Assembly (NCBI GenBank): GCA_012837835.1
Contig: DUQK01000031.1
Span: 1-64,000, forward strand
DNA from: Christensenellaceae bacterium
Lineage (GTDB): Bacteria > Bacillota > Clostridia > Christensenellales > Aristaeellaceae
DNA length: 64,000 bases
Direction: 5' to 3'
Part shown: in pieces, positions 35,073-47,058 of the stretch
Layout of the letters: the number at the start of each line of letters is the position of its first letter
Position numbering within the stretch: the stretch's first letter is position 1
Notes under the pieces: model-generated
Databases searched by the model: none
What the model saw: only the letters and a program-made list of their open reading frames with translations
Told to the model about the DNA's origin: nothing
Translations under genes and position numbers: made by a program

Positions 35073-37511
35073 ATGTCGCTATACGGAAAGTTAAGCCCGA
35101 AGGCGAGAAAAGTAATGGAATATGCACAGCAAAGCGCTGTGGATATGCAGCATAGATATTTTGGAACCGAGCATCTGCTAATAGGTTTAGTAAAGGAAGC
35201 GAGGGACGATGTACCTTCATTACCTAAACATATAACGCAAAGCACTGTGAAGGATACCGTATCCCAGCTTTACGCGCAGCAGGATGAGCCTGTTAAAGCG
35301 CTGGAGCTTACCCCTAAAATGAAGGCTTTGATAGAAAAAGCTGTGCTTTTTATACAAAAAAGCCAATCGCAGAATGTAACCACGCCGCTTATGTGGAAAT
35401 TGCTACTTGAGGAAAACAGTTCCGTTGCGGTAAGGATTTTATCAGTATTCGGTTGTGATACGCAGGTACTTAAGGAAGAAGCCGAAACCAGCCTTAAAAG
35501 AAAGCTCAGCGGAGAAGGTGATGAAAGTTCTACCCTAATGCGCTTTGGCAGGGATTTAACCCGTATGGCAAGCGAAGGCTTGCTTGACCCTGTTATCGGC
35601 AGGGAAAAAGAGATAAAGCGCATAGTGCAGATACTTTCAAGGCGTAAGAAAAATAACCCAATACTAATAGGCGAGCCTGGGGTTGGAAAAAGCGCTGTTG
35701 TTGAAGGTCTGGCTATGAAAATGCACAAGGGAGAGATACCCGAAACCTTGCGGGATAAAAAGCTAGTATTGCTTGATGTAAGCAGTATAGTTGCCGGAAC
35801 CAAATATAGGGGCGAATTTGAGGAACGCATGAACGGTATAGTTGATGAGGTTCGCAGCCGCAAAGATGTAATGCTTTTTATAGATGAAATACAGATGATA
35901 GTAGGCGCAGGACGCGCAGAGGGCAGCATAGATGCCGCAGGCATATTAAAGCCAGCTCTTGCAAGGGGAGAGATACAGCTCATAGGCGCAACTACTATTA
36001 ATGACTATCGCAAGAGCATAGAAAAGGATAGCGCCCTGTCAAGAAGGTTGCAGCCTGTAATGGTTGAAGAGCCCTCAAGTGAAGATAGTGTTCTAATAAT
36101 CCATGGATTGAAAGATAAATATGAGCAGCATCACAAGGTTAAAATAACTGATGAGGCTATAGAAGCTGCCGTTAAATACAGCGTGCGCTATATTAACGAT
36201 AGGTTCCTGCCCGATAAGGCTATAGACTTAATAGACGAGGCGGCATCGGCTAAGCGCATTAAGGCTATGGATACGCCTGAATATATTAAGCTTATGGAAG
36301 AAGATGTAATAAAAACCGGTGAACTTAAGAAGGCTGCTATAGAAAAGCAGGAATATGAGAAAGCTGCAGATATTAGGGATAGGGAGCGCAGGCTTAAAGG
36401 CGTTCTTATAAAATCCCGCGAGAACTGGAAAAAAGAGCTTGAAGATAATATGCTATCCATAAACAAGGATGATATAGCCTCTGTCGTGTCCGGTTGGACG
36501 GGCGTTCCTGTTAATCAGATGACAAGGGAGGAATCCGAAAGGCTGCTTAACCTTGAGAAAGAGCTGCATAAAAGGCTCGTTGGGCAAAATGAAGCTGTGT
36601 CAGCTGTAAGCCGTGCGCTAAGGCGCGCAAGCGCAGGTATGCAAGACCCTAAGCGTCCGCTTGGTTCATTTATATTCCTAGGTCCCACAGGCGTTGGCAA
36701 GACAGAACTATGCAAAGCGTTGGCTGAAGCTATGTTTGGCGATGAGGAAGCAATTATACGCCTTGATATGAGCGAGTACATGGAAAAGCATACTGTATCA
36801 CGTATGGTGGGTTCGCCCCCCGGCTATGTAGGCTTTGAGGAAGGCGGTCAGCTTACAGAACTTGTAAGGAGAAAGCCCTATTCAGTAGTACTGTTTGATG
36901 AAATAGAAAAAGCGCATCCCGATGTATTCAATATGCTGCTTCAAATACTTGAGGACGGCAGGCTTACAGATAACATGGGCAAAGTTACCAATTTTAGAAA
37001 TACTATAATAGTTATGACGAGTAATCTTGGAGCGCAGAGTATATTTAGCGGCAGGTCGGTAGGCTTTGGCGTTGAAGCGGGAGAATTACCCGATTATGAC
37101 ATCATGAAACAGCACGTGCTTGATGAAACCAAAAAGCAGTTTAAGCCCGAATTTATAAACCGCCTTGATGAAATAATAGTATTCCATGCGTTAAACACTG
37201 ATGAGATGAAAAAAATAGCAACTATAATGCTGGGTAAGGTACAGGAGCGCCTTGGCGCACATTCCTTAAGCTTAAGCTTTGGCGATGAGCTGCTTGAATT
37301 TATAGTAAAAGAAGGCTTTAACCCCAAGTTTGGTGCAAGACCGCTAAGAAGAGCCATACAAAGGCTTATAGAAGACCCGCTGAGCGATTATATATTAAGC
37401 GCCAAAAATTCTGCTGCTTGCGGTGAAGTATGCTCAATAGAAGCATATATGCGGGATGGAAAGATAGCATTCAGAAAGGCTGAGGAAAAAGAAAAGACAG
37501 CCGTTCAATAA
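35073..37511 (+). CDS. clpC: ClpC AAA+ unfoldase
   Basis: Hexameric unfoldase feeding ClpP. The 812-residue protein has an N domain (1-145), AAA-1 with GEPGVGKS (about 206), a middle coiled-coil/UVR region (about 410-465) and AAA-2 with GPTGVGKT (about 545). The LGF-type ClpP-binding loop is not securely located. The N domain normally has two phosphoarginine sites built on TEH motifs; the first is intact (T32-E33-H34), the second reads T104-P105-L106 and lacks the glutamate. It starts 1 base after mcsB. Confidence 0.93.
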   Translation: MSLYGKLSPKARKVMEYAQQSAVDMQHRYFGTEHLLIGLVKEARDDVPSLPKHITQSTVKDTVSQLYAQQDEPVKALELTPKMKALIEKAVLFIQKSQSQNVTTPLMWKLLLEENSSVAVRILSVFGCDTQVLKEEAETSLKRKLSGEGDESSTLMRFGRDLTRMASEGLLDPVIGREKEIKRIVQILSRRKKNNPILIGEPGVGKSAVVEGLAMKMHKGEIPETLRDKKLVLLDVSSIVAGTKYRGEFEERMNGIVDEVRSRKDVMLFIDEIQMIVGAGRAEGSIDAAGILKPALARGEIQLIGATTINDYRKSIEKDSALSRRLQPVMVEEPSSEDSVLIIHGLKDKYEQHHKVKITDEAIEAAVKYSVRYINDRFLPDKAIDLIDEAASAKRIKAMDTPEYIKLMEEDVIKTGELKKAAIEKQEYEKAADIRDRERRLKGVLIKSRENWKKELEDNMLSINKDDIASVVSGWTGVPVNQMTREESERLLNLEKELHKRLVGQNEAVSAVSRALRRASAGMQDPKRPLGSFIFLGPTGVGKTELCKALAEAMFGDEEAIIRLDMSEYMEKHTVSRMVGSPPGYVGFEEGGQLTELVRRKPYSVVLFDEIEKAHPDVFNMLLQILEDGRLTDNMGKVTNFRNTIIVMTSNLGAQSIFSGRSVGFGVEAGELPDYDIMKQHVLDETKKQFKPEFINRLDEIIVFHALNTDEMKKIATIMLGKVQERLGAHSLSLSFGDELLEFIVKEGFNPKFGARPLRRAIQRLIEDPLSDYILSAKNSAACGEVCSIEAYMRDGKIAFRKAEEKEKTAVQ

Positions 37512-37625
37512 AGCTATATAAGTTTTGAGTGTAGTATTTGCTATAAGATACGGTAAAATTAAGCGAAACTGAATGCTCATAGACAACAGTATATTTTTGC
37601 AATAGGCATGTTACTTGGCACAAAA

Positions 37626-37672
37626 AAAAGCCCTATTTTCCTTTGTTTTTCAAGGTGAAGAGGGCTTTTCAA
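37626..37672 (+). terminator. Terminator of the ctsR-clpC operon
   Basis: AAAAGCCCT (37626-37634) pairs with AGGGCTTTT (37661-37669), extended inside by CCTT/AAGG. The short T-run after the stem also supplies the weak -35 of the gyrB promoter. The stem is nearly symmetric and could work in both directions. Confidence 0.75.
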
Positions 37673-37694
37673 ATTAGTGAAAATATGGTATAAT
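37666..37694 (+). promoter_or_regulatory. Promoter of gyrBA
   Basis: TATAAT (37689-37694), with a weak -35 TTTTCA (37666-37671) at 17 bases. The -35 overlaps the clpC terminator. Confidence 0.5.
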
Positions 37695-37733
37695 ATTTAA
37701 GGTTCGGGTGAGCTAAAAACTGCCCGCAGCATG

Positions 37734-39756
<2,023 letters not shown>

Positions 39757-39765
39757 GAGGATATT

Positions 39766-42285
39766 ATGAGCGATATTAAAGATAAAGTAATAGTTACGGA
39801 GCTAGAATCCGAGGTAAAAAAATCATTTATAGCATATTCTATGGCAGTAATAATAAACCGTGCTTTACCTGACGTAAGGGACGGGCTTAAGCCTGTTCAC
39901 CGTAGAATTTTATATGACATGAATGAGCTTGGCATGACGCCCGATAAGCCCTTTAGAAAAAGCGCTCGTATAGTAGGTGATGTGCTTGGTAAATATCACC
40001 CGCATGGCGATTCCAGCGTTTATGGGGCAATGGTGCGCCTTGCGCAGGATTTTAATATCCGCTATATGCTGGTGGAGGGACAGGGTAATTTCGGCTCCGT
40101 AGACGGTGATGGCGCCGCCGCTATGCGTTATACCGAAGCTAGGCTAAGCCGTCTTGCTATGCATCTTATAGGTGAAATAGATAAAGATACTGTGGATTTT
40201 TACCCCAACTTTGATGCCACCCTTATGCAGCCTGCGGTGCTGCCTGCAAGGTTCCCTAACCTTCTTGTAAACGGCTCAAGCGGCATAGCTGTTGGCATGG
40301 CTACAAATATACCGCCGCATAACCTTGGCGAAGTGGTAGACGCCGCTGTCGCCTTGATAGATAACTCCGATATAGACCTTGATGGTCTTATGGAGTATAT
40401 AAAAGGACCGGACTTCCCAACGGGAGGTACAATACTCGGTTTAAGCGGAATAAGGGAAGCCTACTATACGGGTAGAGGACGCATAGTGGTACGCGCCAAA
40501 AGCGAGATTGAATCTCTCCCCAACGGGCGCGACCGTATAATAATCAACGAAATACCCTATCTTGTAAATAAAGCTAGGCTAATTGCAAAAATTGCGGAGC
40601 TTGTACACGATAAACGCATAGACGGTATAAGCGATATACGAGATGAGAGCGATAGAAACGGTATGCGTATAGTAATAGACCTAAAGCGCGATGCAAATGC
40701 TCAGATTGTGCTAAATCTATTATATAAGCATACTCAGCTTCAGGATACATTCGGTGTAATAATGCTTGCGCTTGTAGACAATAAGCCCTGCATACTATCT
40801 CTTAAAGAGATGCTTGAGTACTATATTGACCATCAGGTTGATGTTGTAACAAGGCGCACTAAATATGAGCTTGATAAGGCGGAAGCGCGTGCCCATATCT
40901 TAGAAGGTTTACTAAAGGCGCTTGATAATATAGACGAAGTCGTGCGCATTATCCGCTCCTCGCAGGATACGCCAACCGCAAAGGAACGCCTTATAGATAG
41001 ATTCGGTTTTTCAGATAAACAAGCTCAGGCAATACTCGATATGCGTCTAGCACGCCTAACTAACCTTGAAGCAGATAAGCTCCAAGCAGAATACGATGCT
41101 CTTCAAGAAAAAATCGCTTACTATAAGCTGCTGCTATCAGATAGAACAAAGCTTATGGAAGTTATCAAAGAAGAGATACTCGCTATACGCAATAGGTTTG
41201 CAGATGAAAGGCGTACCGCTATATCGCCTATCGAAGGCGAAATAGACATAGAAGACCTTATTCCCAAGGATTCTATGGTAGTCACCATGACGCATTTTGG
41301 TTATGTGAAACGCCTGCCTCAGAGTACATATCGCTCTCAAAACAGGGGTGGCAAGGGCATAATAGGCATGTCTACCCGAGATGAAGACTATGTTGAAAAG
41401 ATGTACATAGTGCATTCGCACAGCGATATGCTGTACTTTACTGATAGGGGACGGGCGTACGGTCTTAAATGCTACGAGATACCCGAGGCAAGCAGAACGG
41501 CAAGGGGAACAGCTATTGTAAACCTATTGCAGCTTGAAGGCGGCGAAAAGGTAACCGGCATGCTTCCCATACCCGATAGGGATAGCGACGACATGCTCCT
41601 TATGGCTACAAAACAAGGTAGGATTAAAAAGACTGCCTTGTCGGAGTTTTCTAACCTCAGAAACGCGGGTATTATTGCCATTAATCTTGTAGATGATGAT
41701 GAACTTATAGGCGTTGAACTAACCGACGGCAACCAAGAAATAATGATTGCTACAAAGAAGGGCAAGAGCATACGCTTTAGTGAAAACGAAGTCCGCATGA
41801 TGGGTAGGAACACCCAAGGCGTTAAGAGCATAGAACTTGATGAGGGAGATGAAGTTATATCACTTGCAATAGTAGATGAAGATAAACAGGTTCTATGCAT
41901 TACGGAAAAGGGCTATGGCAAGCGTACCCTGATAGACGAATACCGTCTGCAAGCCCGTGGCGGGAAGGGCGTTGCGGTTATGAAGCTATCTAAAAAGACG
42001 GGTAATTTAGCTTCAGTGCTTATGGTATCCGAAGAAGACGAACTTATGCTCATAACTGATGACGGTACCATTATAAGGACTCCAATAACGGATGTGCGTA
42101 TAATGGGTAGAACTACTCAAGGTGTACGCCTTATGCGCGTAGCAGACGATGCTGTAATAGTTGATGTTGACATAGTCGCTGAGGAAGACGATGACGATAA
42201 TACAAATGAAGATGAGCATCTTCCCGCGCCTTTTGACGATATAGAAGAAGATGTAAACTTAGAAGATAACGAGGAAGATTTTTAA
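39766..42285 (+). CDS. gyrA: DNA gyrase subunit A
   Basis: DNA breakage-reunion subunit. The 839-residue protein contains the catalytic Y122 in MRYTEAR and the quinolone-resistance region [17 protein letters not shown], with Ser at position 84 and Ala rather than Glu or Asp at position 88 (E. coli sites 83 and 87). The C-terminal beta-pinwheel has a GyrA-box-like QNRGGKG near residue 527, which marks gyrase rather than topoisomerase IV. An acidic tail rich in Asp and Glu closes the protein. Confidence 0.94.
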   Translation: MSDIKDKVIVTELESEVKKSFIAYSMAVIINRALPDVRDGLKPVHRRILYDMNELGMTPDKPFRKSARIVGDVLGKYHPHGDSSVYGAMVRLAQDFNIRYMLVEGQGNFGSVDGDGAAAMRYTEARLSRLAMHLIGEIDKDTVDFYPNFDATLMQPAVLPARFPNLLVNGSSGIAVGMATNIPPHNLGEVVDAAVALIDNSDIDLDGLMEYIKGPDFPTGGTILGLSGIREAYYTGRGRIVVRAKSEIESLPNGRDRIIINEIPYLVNKARLIAKIAELVHDKRIDGISDIRDESDRNGMRIVIDLKRDANAQIVLNLLYKHTQLQDTFGVIMLALVDNKPCILSLKEMLEYYIDHQVDVVTRRTKYELDKAEARAHILEGLLKALDNIDEVVRIIRSSQDTPTAKERLIDRFGFSDKQAQAILDMRLARLTNLEADKLQAEYDALQEKIAYYKLLLSDRTKLMEVIKEEILAIRNRFADERRTAISPIEGEIDIEDLIPKDSMVVTMTHFGYVKRLPQSTYRSQNRGGKGIIGMSTRDEDYVEKMYIVHSHSDMLYFTDRGRAYGLKCYEIPEASRTARGTAIVNLLQLEGGEKVTGMLPIPDRDSDDMLLMATKQGRIKKTALSEFSNLRNAGIIAINLVDDDELIGVELTDGNQEIMIATKKGKSIRFSENEVRMMGRNTQGVKSIELDEGDEVISLAIVDEDKQVLCITEKGYGKRTLIDEYRLQARGGKGVAVMKLSKKTGNLASVLMVSEEDELMLITDDGTIIRTPITDVRIMGRTTQGVRLMRVADDAVIVDVDIVAEEDDDDNTNEDEHLPAPFDDIEEDVNLEDNEEDF

Positions 42286-42321
42286 TTAAAGTGCAGCGTC
42301 GCCAAAACAAAGGGAGTTTAT

Positions 42322-43893
42322 ATGAAGGGTAGGCAGAGCCTAATAGAGGGGATATCCGTGCTTGGCATAGCGGGGCTTATTTGCAAGGTAGTAGGCGTAC
42401 TATACAAAATTCCCCTTGCGCGCACTATAGGTCCCCTTGGAATGGGGGTATATCATCAGGTTTTCCCTACATATAATCTTTTGCTTACTATTTCTTCCGC
42501 CGGAATACCGGTAGCAATATCCCGCATGGTTGCGGCAAGTATAGCGGATGAAGACCATGCAAAGGCAAAAAACATATTTAGCATAGCGCTTAAAATACTG
42601 TTTGTGGTTGGCTTGTTAGGCAGCCTGCTTATGGTGTTTTTAAGCTCTATGCTTTCAAATGCCAAGGGCACTCCGGAAGCTATGAACAGCTTTATTGCAA
42701 TATCTCCCAGCCTGTTCTTTGTATGTGTTATGAGTGCATATAGGGGCTATATGCAGGGTAGAATGCGCATGATACCAACGGCAGTGTCGCAGCTAATAGA
42801 ACAGGTAGGCAAGGTGTTTGTAGCCATGCCGTTAGCGTATATAGGTATGCAAAGAGGCGGGCATGTAGATGGCGCTGCAGGGGCGCTGCTTGGCATATCC
42901 ATAGCTGAGGCTGCTGCCCTAATATATATGATTGTAGATTCCAAAAGAAATACGGTTCCAAATACATCTATAAAGCCCATTACGGCAGATAGGCAATCAA
43001 CCCGCAATCTATCAAGGGAACTTATTTATACATCTATCCCCATAACTATAGGCGCATGTATTGTGCCTATCGCCTCAGAGGCGGATTCATTTATGCTTGT
43101 AAGGCTTATGAGCGCCTATATCCCAAGGGAAGAGGCTGTAATACGTTACGGTATATATACAGGTCTTGTAATAGCGCTTATAAATGTGCCCACAGCAGTG
43201 GCAATGGCGCTTAGCACAAATCTAGTGCCTAATATAAGCGCAGCAAAGCAGGAGAATAATGCTAAGGCATTAATTAGCCACAGCGCAACCGGCATAAAAG
43301 CATCAATGGTAATAGGTCTTCCTGCCTCGATAGGTATGAGCCTGCTTGCGGAGCCTATTTTACAGCTGCTGTTTAGTGGTGAACAGTACAGCGTTTATCA
43401 GTTAAGCCAAGGAGCAAGACTGCTTGAAATAAGCAGCCTTACTATTGTGCTGTTTACAATGGTGCAGTCAACCAGCGGTATACTGCAAGGGCTGGGTAAG
43501 CAGCGTATACCCATGTACACATTGGCGTTTGGTATAGTGCTTAAAATACTGCTTAACCAAGTATTGGTGCGTATTCCCGCTATAAACATACATGGCGCAC
43601 CCTTTGCGTCGCTTTTATGCTACGCTGCAAGCCTTATACCTAATCTCTATTATGTTTCAAAGTATACCGGCTTACGTATTGATATAGGCGATACTTTTTT
43701 AAGACCTGCTGCAGCCTGCGGCATAATGTCGGCTTTTGTGGTTATCGTAAAACTTATTTTCAGCGATAGATTAAATCACTCGTTTGTATTGTTATTTATA
43801 ACTATTGTACTTGCTGCAGCTATATACCTATTTGTTGCGGAAAAACTCGGCTGTATAAAACTACCGAATATAAAACCAGGAAGACGGAAATGA
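42322..43893 (+). CDS. SpoVB/MurJ-like lipid flippase (MVF family)
   Basis: A 523-residue polytopic membrane protein (about 14 helices) of the MATE/MVF superfamily, similar to SpoVB, YtgP and YabM, which flip lipid-linked peptidoglycan or polysaccharide precursors. Recognisable segments are LARTIGPLGMGVYHQVFPTY (about 34-53) and ISSAGIPVAISRMV (about 58-71). The gene order flippase-yabN-yabO corresponds to the Bacillus yabM-yabN-yabO segment. It overlaps yabN by 4 bases. Confidence 0.82.
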   Translation: MKGRQSLIEGISVLGIAGLICKVVGVLYKIPLARTIGPLGMGVYHQVFPTYNLLLTISSAGIPVAISRMVAASIADEDHAKAKNIFSIALKILFVVGLLGSLLMVFLSSMLSNAKGTPEAMNSFIAISPSLFFVCVMSAYRGYMQGRMRMIPTAVSQLIEQVGKVFVAMPLAYIGMQRGGHVDGAAGALLGISIAEAAALIYMIVDSKRNTVPNTSIKPITADRQSTRNLSRELIYTSIPITIGACIVPIASEADSFMLVRLMSAYIPREEAVIRYGIYTGLVIALINVPTAVAMALSTNLVPNISAAKQENNAKALISHSATGIKASMVIGLPASIGMSLLAEPILQLLFSGEQYSVYQLSQGARLLEISSLTIVLFTMVQSTSGILQGLGKQRIPMYTLAFGIVLKILLNQVLVRIPAINIHGAPFASLLCYAASLIPNLYYVSKYTGLRIDIGDTFLRPAAACGIMSAFVVIVKLIFSDRLNHSFVLLFITIVLAAAIYLFVAEKLGCIKLPNIKPGRRK

Positions 43894-45311
43894 ATAAAAT
43901 AACCATAGTATCATTAGGACCGGAACCAGCAGAGCAAAACCTTTGCCTTGGCGCATTAAGTGCCATGAAAAAGGCAAAAAAACTAATACTGCGAACGGAA
44001 CAGGTTTCCGCAGCGGATTTACTTAAGGCAGAGGGGATGGAATTTGAAACCCTTGACTTTATATATGATACTGCAGAGGATTTTGATACAGCGCATGTTA
44101 AGGCTGCTGAATACATTATTAATATGGCGCTTGAAAGTGAAATTTGCTATGCAGTTATAGACCCGCTGCATGATGAAAGCGTAAAACAATTATATAAAGA
44201 AAACAGCAATGTTTTAACATTAGTTGGTGTTCCTATACATGCTCCATATGTGCTTAAAGCAAGGCTTGAAAGCCCGTATATCGTAACCGATGCAGTTTCA
44301 CTCAAAGTATATTCCGCTCAATACCCCATATGCATTATTGAACTAGAGAACAAATTGCTTGCGGGGGATTGTAAGCTCAGCTCAGCCCCATATTTTGGAG
44401 ATGATGCGGATGTTCTTTTTTATGAGGACGAATGTAAGCCGTATAAAAAAATAAAACTATTTGAACTTGATAGGCAGGCAAATTATAATCACAAAACCTG
44501 TGCAATAATAATGCCCGGTCAACTGCCATATAAAAGCAGGTACGATATGGAAGACTTGCTTGAACTTATGCGTATATTGCGCAGCGATAAGGGCTGTCCT
44601 TGGGATAGAAAACAGACGCATCAAAGCCTTAGACCATTTCTAATAGAAGAAGCCTATGAAGCTGCAATAGCTATAGACGAGGGGGATTGGGATAGCGCTT
44701 TAGAGGAGCTTGGCGATGTGCTGCTCCAAATTGCCCTGCATTCGGTTATAGGCGAAGAGTATGCCAGCATGACATTCCAAGAGATAGTAAGCGGCATATG
44801 CAAAAAGATGGTGCTGCGTCACCCTCATGTGTTTGCGGATGAAAATATAGGCACAATAAAGGAGCTTCGCTCAAGCTGGGAGAACATTAAAAAACAGGAA
44901 AGAGGCTATGATACCGTAGGTGATGCCATGCTTGACTTAAAGCGCGGTTTGCCGCCACTTATACGTGCTGAAAAGGTGCAAAAGAAAGCTGCGGATGTCG
45001 GTTTTGACTGGGATGAGCCAAAAGAAGTGCTAAAAAAAGTGCATGAAGAAGCGGATGAAGTAATGGAAGAAATCCGCCTTGGTAATGACCCTTCAGAAGA
45101 AATAGGCGATTTATTCTTCGCATGTATTAATCTAAGCAGGCTTTGTGGGCTTGATAGCGAAGACCTTATAAATATGGCGACCAAAAAATTCATTAAACGT
45201 TTTGTTTTTATGGAAAAAGAGGTAAAATTAGCAGGAAAAGCCTTGAAAAGCTTGACAATAGAAGAAATGAGTGTATACTGGGAGCGTAGCAAGGCTGGTG
45301 ACGATAAATAG
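43890..45311 (+). CDS. yabN: YabN-like protein: degenerate methylase domain fused to MazG pyrophosphohydrolase
   Basis: A 473-residue two-part protein. The N-terminal half (1-215) aligns with the tetrapyrrole methylase fold of YabN, but the SAM-binding motifs are lost: the start GLGPGD is SLGPEP, and the VPGHP motif reads VIDPLHDES. The C-terminal half (220-473) is an intact double MazG domain, with CPWDRKQTH, EEAYEA, ELGDVLLQ and later HEEADEV and EIGDLFF, the magnesium-binding EExxE/ExxD pattern. It probably hydrolyses non-canonical nucleoside triphosphates. It overlaps the flippase gene. Confidence 0.82.
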   Translation: MNKITIVSLGPEPAEQNLCLGALSAMKKAKKLILRTEQVSAADLLKAEGMEFETLDFIYDTAEDFDTAHVKAAEYIINMALESEICYAVIDPLHDESVKQLYKENSNVLTLVGVPIHAPYVLKARLESPYIVTDAVSLKVYSAQYPICIIELENKLLAGDCKLSSAPYFGDDADVLFYEDECKPYKKIKLFELDRQANYNHKTCAIIMPGQLPYKSRYDMEDLLELMRILRSDKGCPWDRKQTHQSLRPFLIEEAYEAAIAIDEGDWDSALEELGDVLLQIALHSVIGEEYASMTFQEIVSGICKKMVLRHPHVFADENIGTIKELRSSWENIKKQERGYDTVGDAMLDLKRGLPPLIRAEKVQKKAADVGFDWDEPKEVLKKVHEEADEVMEEIRLGNDPSEEIGDLFFACINLSRLCGLDSEDLINMATKKFIKRFVFMEKEVKLAGKALKSLTIEEMSVYWERSKAGDDK

Positions 45312-45342
45312 TTTTGCTCAACTTATAATAGGAGGTTAAGAT

Positions 45343-45618
45343 ATGAATAAGACCGAACTTATCGCTGCAGTAGCAAAGGCAGCTGAAATCAAGAAAGTTG
45401 ACGCAGAGAAGGCAGTTAACGCAGTTCTTGATATCGTTAAGGACACCCTAAACGCAGGCGAAAAGGTACAGCTTATCGGCTTTGGCACGTTCGAAGCGAA
45501 GGACCGTGCAGCCCGTACCGCGCGCAACCCCCGTACAGGCGAGGAAATTCAGGTTCCTGCTTCTAGGGTACCGTCTTTCAAAGCCAGCAAGGTTTTCAGA
45601 GAAGAACTTAACAAGTAA
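45343..45618 (+). CDS. hup: HU-family DNA-binding protein
   Basis: Small nucleoid-associated protein, 91 residues. It starts MNKTELIAAVAKAAEIKKVDAE; GFGTFEAKDRAARTARNPRTG contains the DNA-inserting beta arm, with RNPRTGEEI around the tip proline. Codon use is strongly biased towards a small set, consistent with high expression. A palindromic element begins 5 bases after the stop and displaces the terminator downstream. Confidence 0.95.
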   Translation: MNKTELIAAVAKAAEIKKVDAEKAVNAVLDIVKDTLNAGEKVQLIGFGTFEAKDRAARTARNPRTGEEIQVPASRVPSFKASKVFREELNK

Positions 45619-45623
45619 GCTAT

Positions 45624-45786
45624 TTATACTTATCTCAGCCTAAATCAGCTTTATCTTGCGCACCTTTTCCGATTTGTCTTTGCTTTGCTCAGTCAAAATA
45701 GCGCCGCTATGTTTCCTTTGCAAAGCTTTGCCAAATCAAAAAATTTGCTGCAATCTATGCGCTGTTTTAAACAGAGATAAGTATTA
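45624..45786. repeat. MITE-like palindromic element, copy B (type 1)
   Basis: A 163-bp close relative of copy A: it begins TTATACTTATCTCAGCC and ends AGAGATAAGTATTA, with most internal bases identical. It sits between the hup stop codon and the hup terminator, so hup mRNA carries a long hairpin in its 3-prime region. Confidence 0.85.
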
Positions 45787-45791
45787 GCAAA

Positions 45792-45825
45792 AAAACTGCC
45801 GGCATTTGTCGGCTGTTTTCTTTTT
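45792..45825 (+). terminator. Terminator of hup
   Basis: AAAACTGCCG (45792-45801) pairs with CGGCTGTTTT (45810-45819) with one mismatch, and CTTTTT follows. It ends 10 bases before the S4-domain gene. Confidence 0.75.
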
Positions 45826-45835
45826 ATGGAATAAT

Positions 45836-46087
45836 ATGCGTTTAGATAAATTTTTGAAAACTTCCCGTATAATAAAGCGCAGGACGCTTGCAAAAGAGGC
45901 TTGCGATACAGGAAGAGTAAGTATAAATGGGAAGATAGCAAAAGCGGGCGCAGAAGTTAAAGAAGGGGATAAGATAGAGCTGCGCCTAGCTTCCCGCAGC
46001 GTACAATACGAAGTATTAAGCCTTAAAGAAGCTATACGTAAAGACGAGGCTATTCATATGTACCGTATTATTAATAAGGAAGGCTAG
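45836..46087 (+). CDS. RqcP/YabO-type S4 RNA-binding protein
   Basis: An 83-residue protein that is essentially one S4 domain: MRLDKFLKTSRIIKRRT, then ACDTGRVSINGKIAKAGAEV and IELRL. In Bacillus the orthologue RqcP (YabO) works with RqcH on stalled 50S subunits to add alanine tails. The ATG at 45836 matches the family start. The ribosome site is weak (TATGGA), and a terminator lies directly upstream, so expression may depend on read-through from hup. The stop overlaps that of the oppositely oriented PHP gene by 4 bases. yabP, yabQ and divIC, expected next, are absent. Confidence 0.85.
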   Translation: MRLDKFLKTSRIIKRRTLAKEACDTGRVSINGKIAKAGAEVKEGDKIELRLASRSVQYEVLSLKEAIRKDEAIHMYRIINKEG

Positions 46088-46878
46088 TCAGCCTCTACAA
46101 GACCTTCTTTAGTGTATATTAGTCTTTTAAGACCGAGTTTTTCTATGTGTTTAATTCCCTCATCATATATGGCGGTATCTTTTAAATGCTTCGGGGAATG
46201 GGCGTCAACATTCATTATTACGCTGCAGTTTTCCTCTGCGGCAATTTCCCAAAACTTGTGATACGGATAGCCAAGACCGCTAAAACGCCCCTCTCTGGAA
46301 GACATAAGCCCAAGCAAGTTATACTCAAGCGGTACTCCTAAATTGCGCGAGGCATAGCAAATTTCCCTTGCGGTTTTAAGGCATGTATCATCAAATTTGT
46401 CATAATCCCTTAAATATAGGTCAGGGTGTGCAAGCCAATCATAAACACCGGTTGTCATAGCGGAAATAGTAGTTTTAAGGTAAAGTATAATATCATCTTT
46501 AGTTCTGCAGTTGCCAAAATAAAGGTTGCTATTTTGTACATAATCAAAATGATTGCCCAGAATTATAAAATCTAGGGAATATTCCTCTATTGTTTCCTTT
46601 AGCCAAGTCATATGCTCGGGGTAATATTCACACTCAAGCCCGCAGCTTATATCAAGCTTTTTGCCGTATCGTTCTTTTAGGTTTCTAACAGCGCTTATAT
46701 AATCAGGTAGTTCCTGCATAGTCATACGCATGCCTGGTGAAATGGTTCCCGGCCAGGGTGTATGGTCTGAAAAACCTAGTGAATCGTAACCCGCCTCTAT
46801 GGCAGCTTCTGCATACTCCCACTCTTCGCCTACCGCATGTCCACAGCGTGGCGTGTGAGTATGGTGGTTTTTTCTCAT
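46084..46878 (-). CDS. PHP-family histidinol-phosphatase-like phosphoesterase
   Basis: A 264-residue metal-dependent phosphatase of the PHP family (HisK type). Metal ligands visible: HTHTPRCGH (6-14), FSDHTPW (about 36-42), GLECEYY (about 79-85), LGNHFD (about 106-111), AHPDLY (about 150) and a C-terminal NVDAHS. Histidinol phosphate is the usual annotation, but no histidine genes are nearby, so the substrate is open. It has its own ribosome site (AGGAGG) and is convergent with the S4 gene. Confidence 0.78.
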   Translation of the reverse strand: MRKNHHTHTPRCGHAVGEEWEYAEAAIEAGYDSLGFSDHTPWPGTISPGMRMTMQELPDYISAVRNLKERYGKKLDISCGLECEYYPEHMTWLKETIEEYSLDFIILGNHFDYVQNSNLYFGNCRTKDDIILYLKTTISAMTTGVYDWLAHPDLYLRDYDKFDDTCLKTAREICYASRNLGVPLEYNLLGLMSSREGRFSGLGYPYHKFWEIAAEENCSVIMNVDAHSPKHLKDTAIYDEGIKHIEKLGLKRLIYTKEGLVEAD

Positions 46879-46977
46879 CGCAAACCTCCTTAAAAGTCAA
46901 TAGGCTGATATTATCAAACCTTGTCATGTCCGTCAAATGGCAGTACAGGCTTTTTATGCGCATTAACTTGTGAATGC

Positions 46978-47006
46978 TTGCATAGCTTGTTGGATAATGT
47001 TATTAT
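46978..47006 (+). promoter_or_regulatory. Promoter of tig-clpP
   Basis: TTGCAT (46978-46983), a 17-base spacer and TATTAT (47001-47006). A small hairpin GTGCC/GGCAC lies in the leader before the AGGAGGAG ribosome site. No CtsR box is present. Confidence 0.6.
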
Positions 47007-47058
47007 TATAGGTGTGCCTATTTATCGGCACGATGTTAATTTTCAGGAGGAGCAACTA

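Noticed and set aside
45324..45329. TATAAT just before hup as its promoter
   Set aside because: It overlaps the ribosome-site region and would leave almost no leader; no -35 is present at 16-18 bases.
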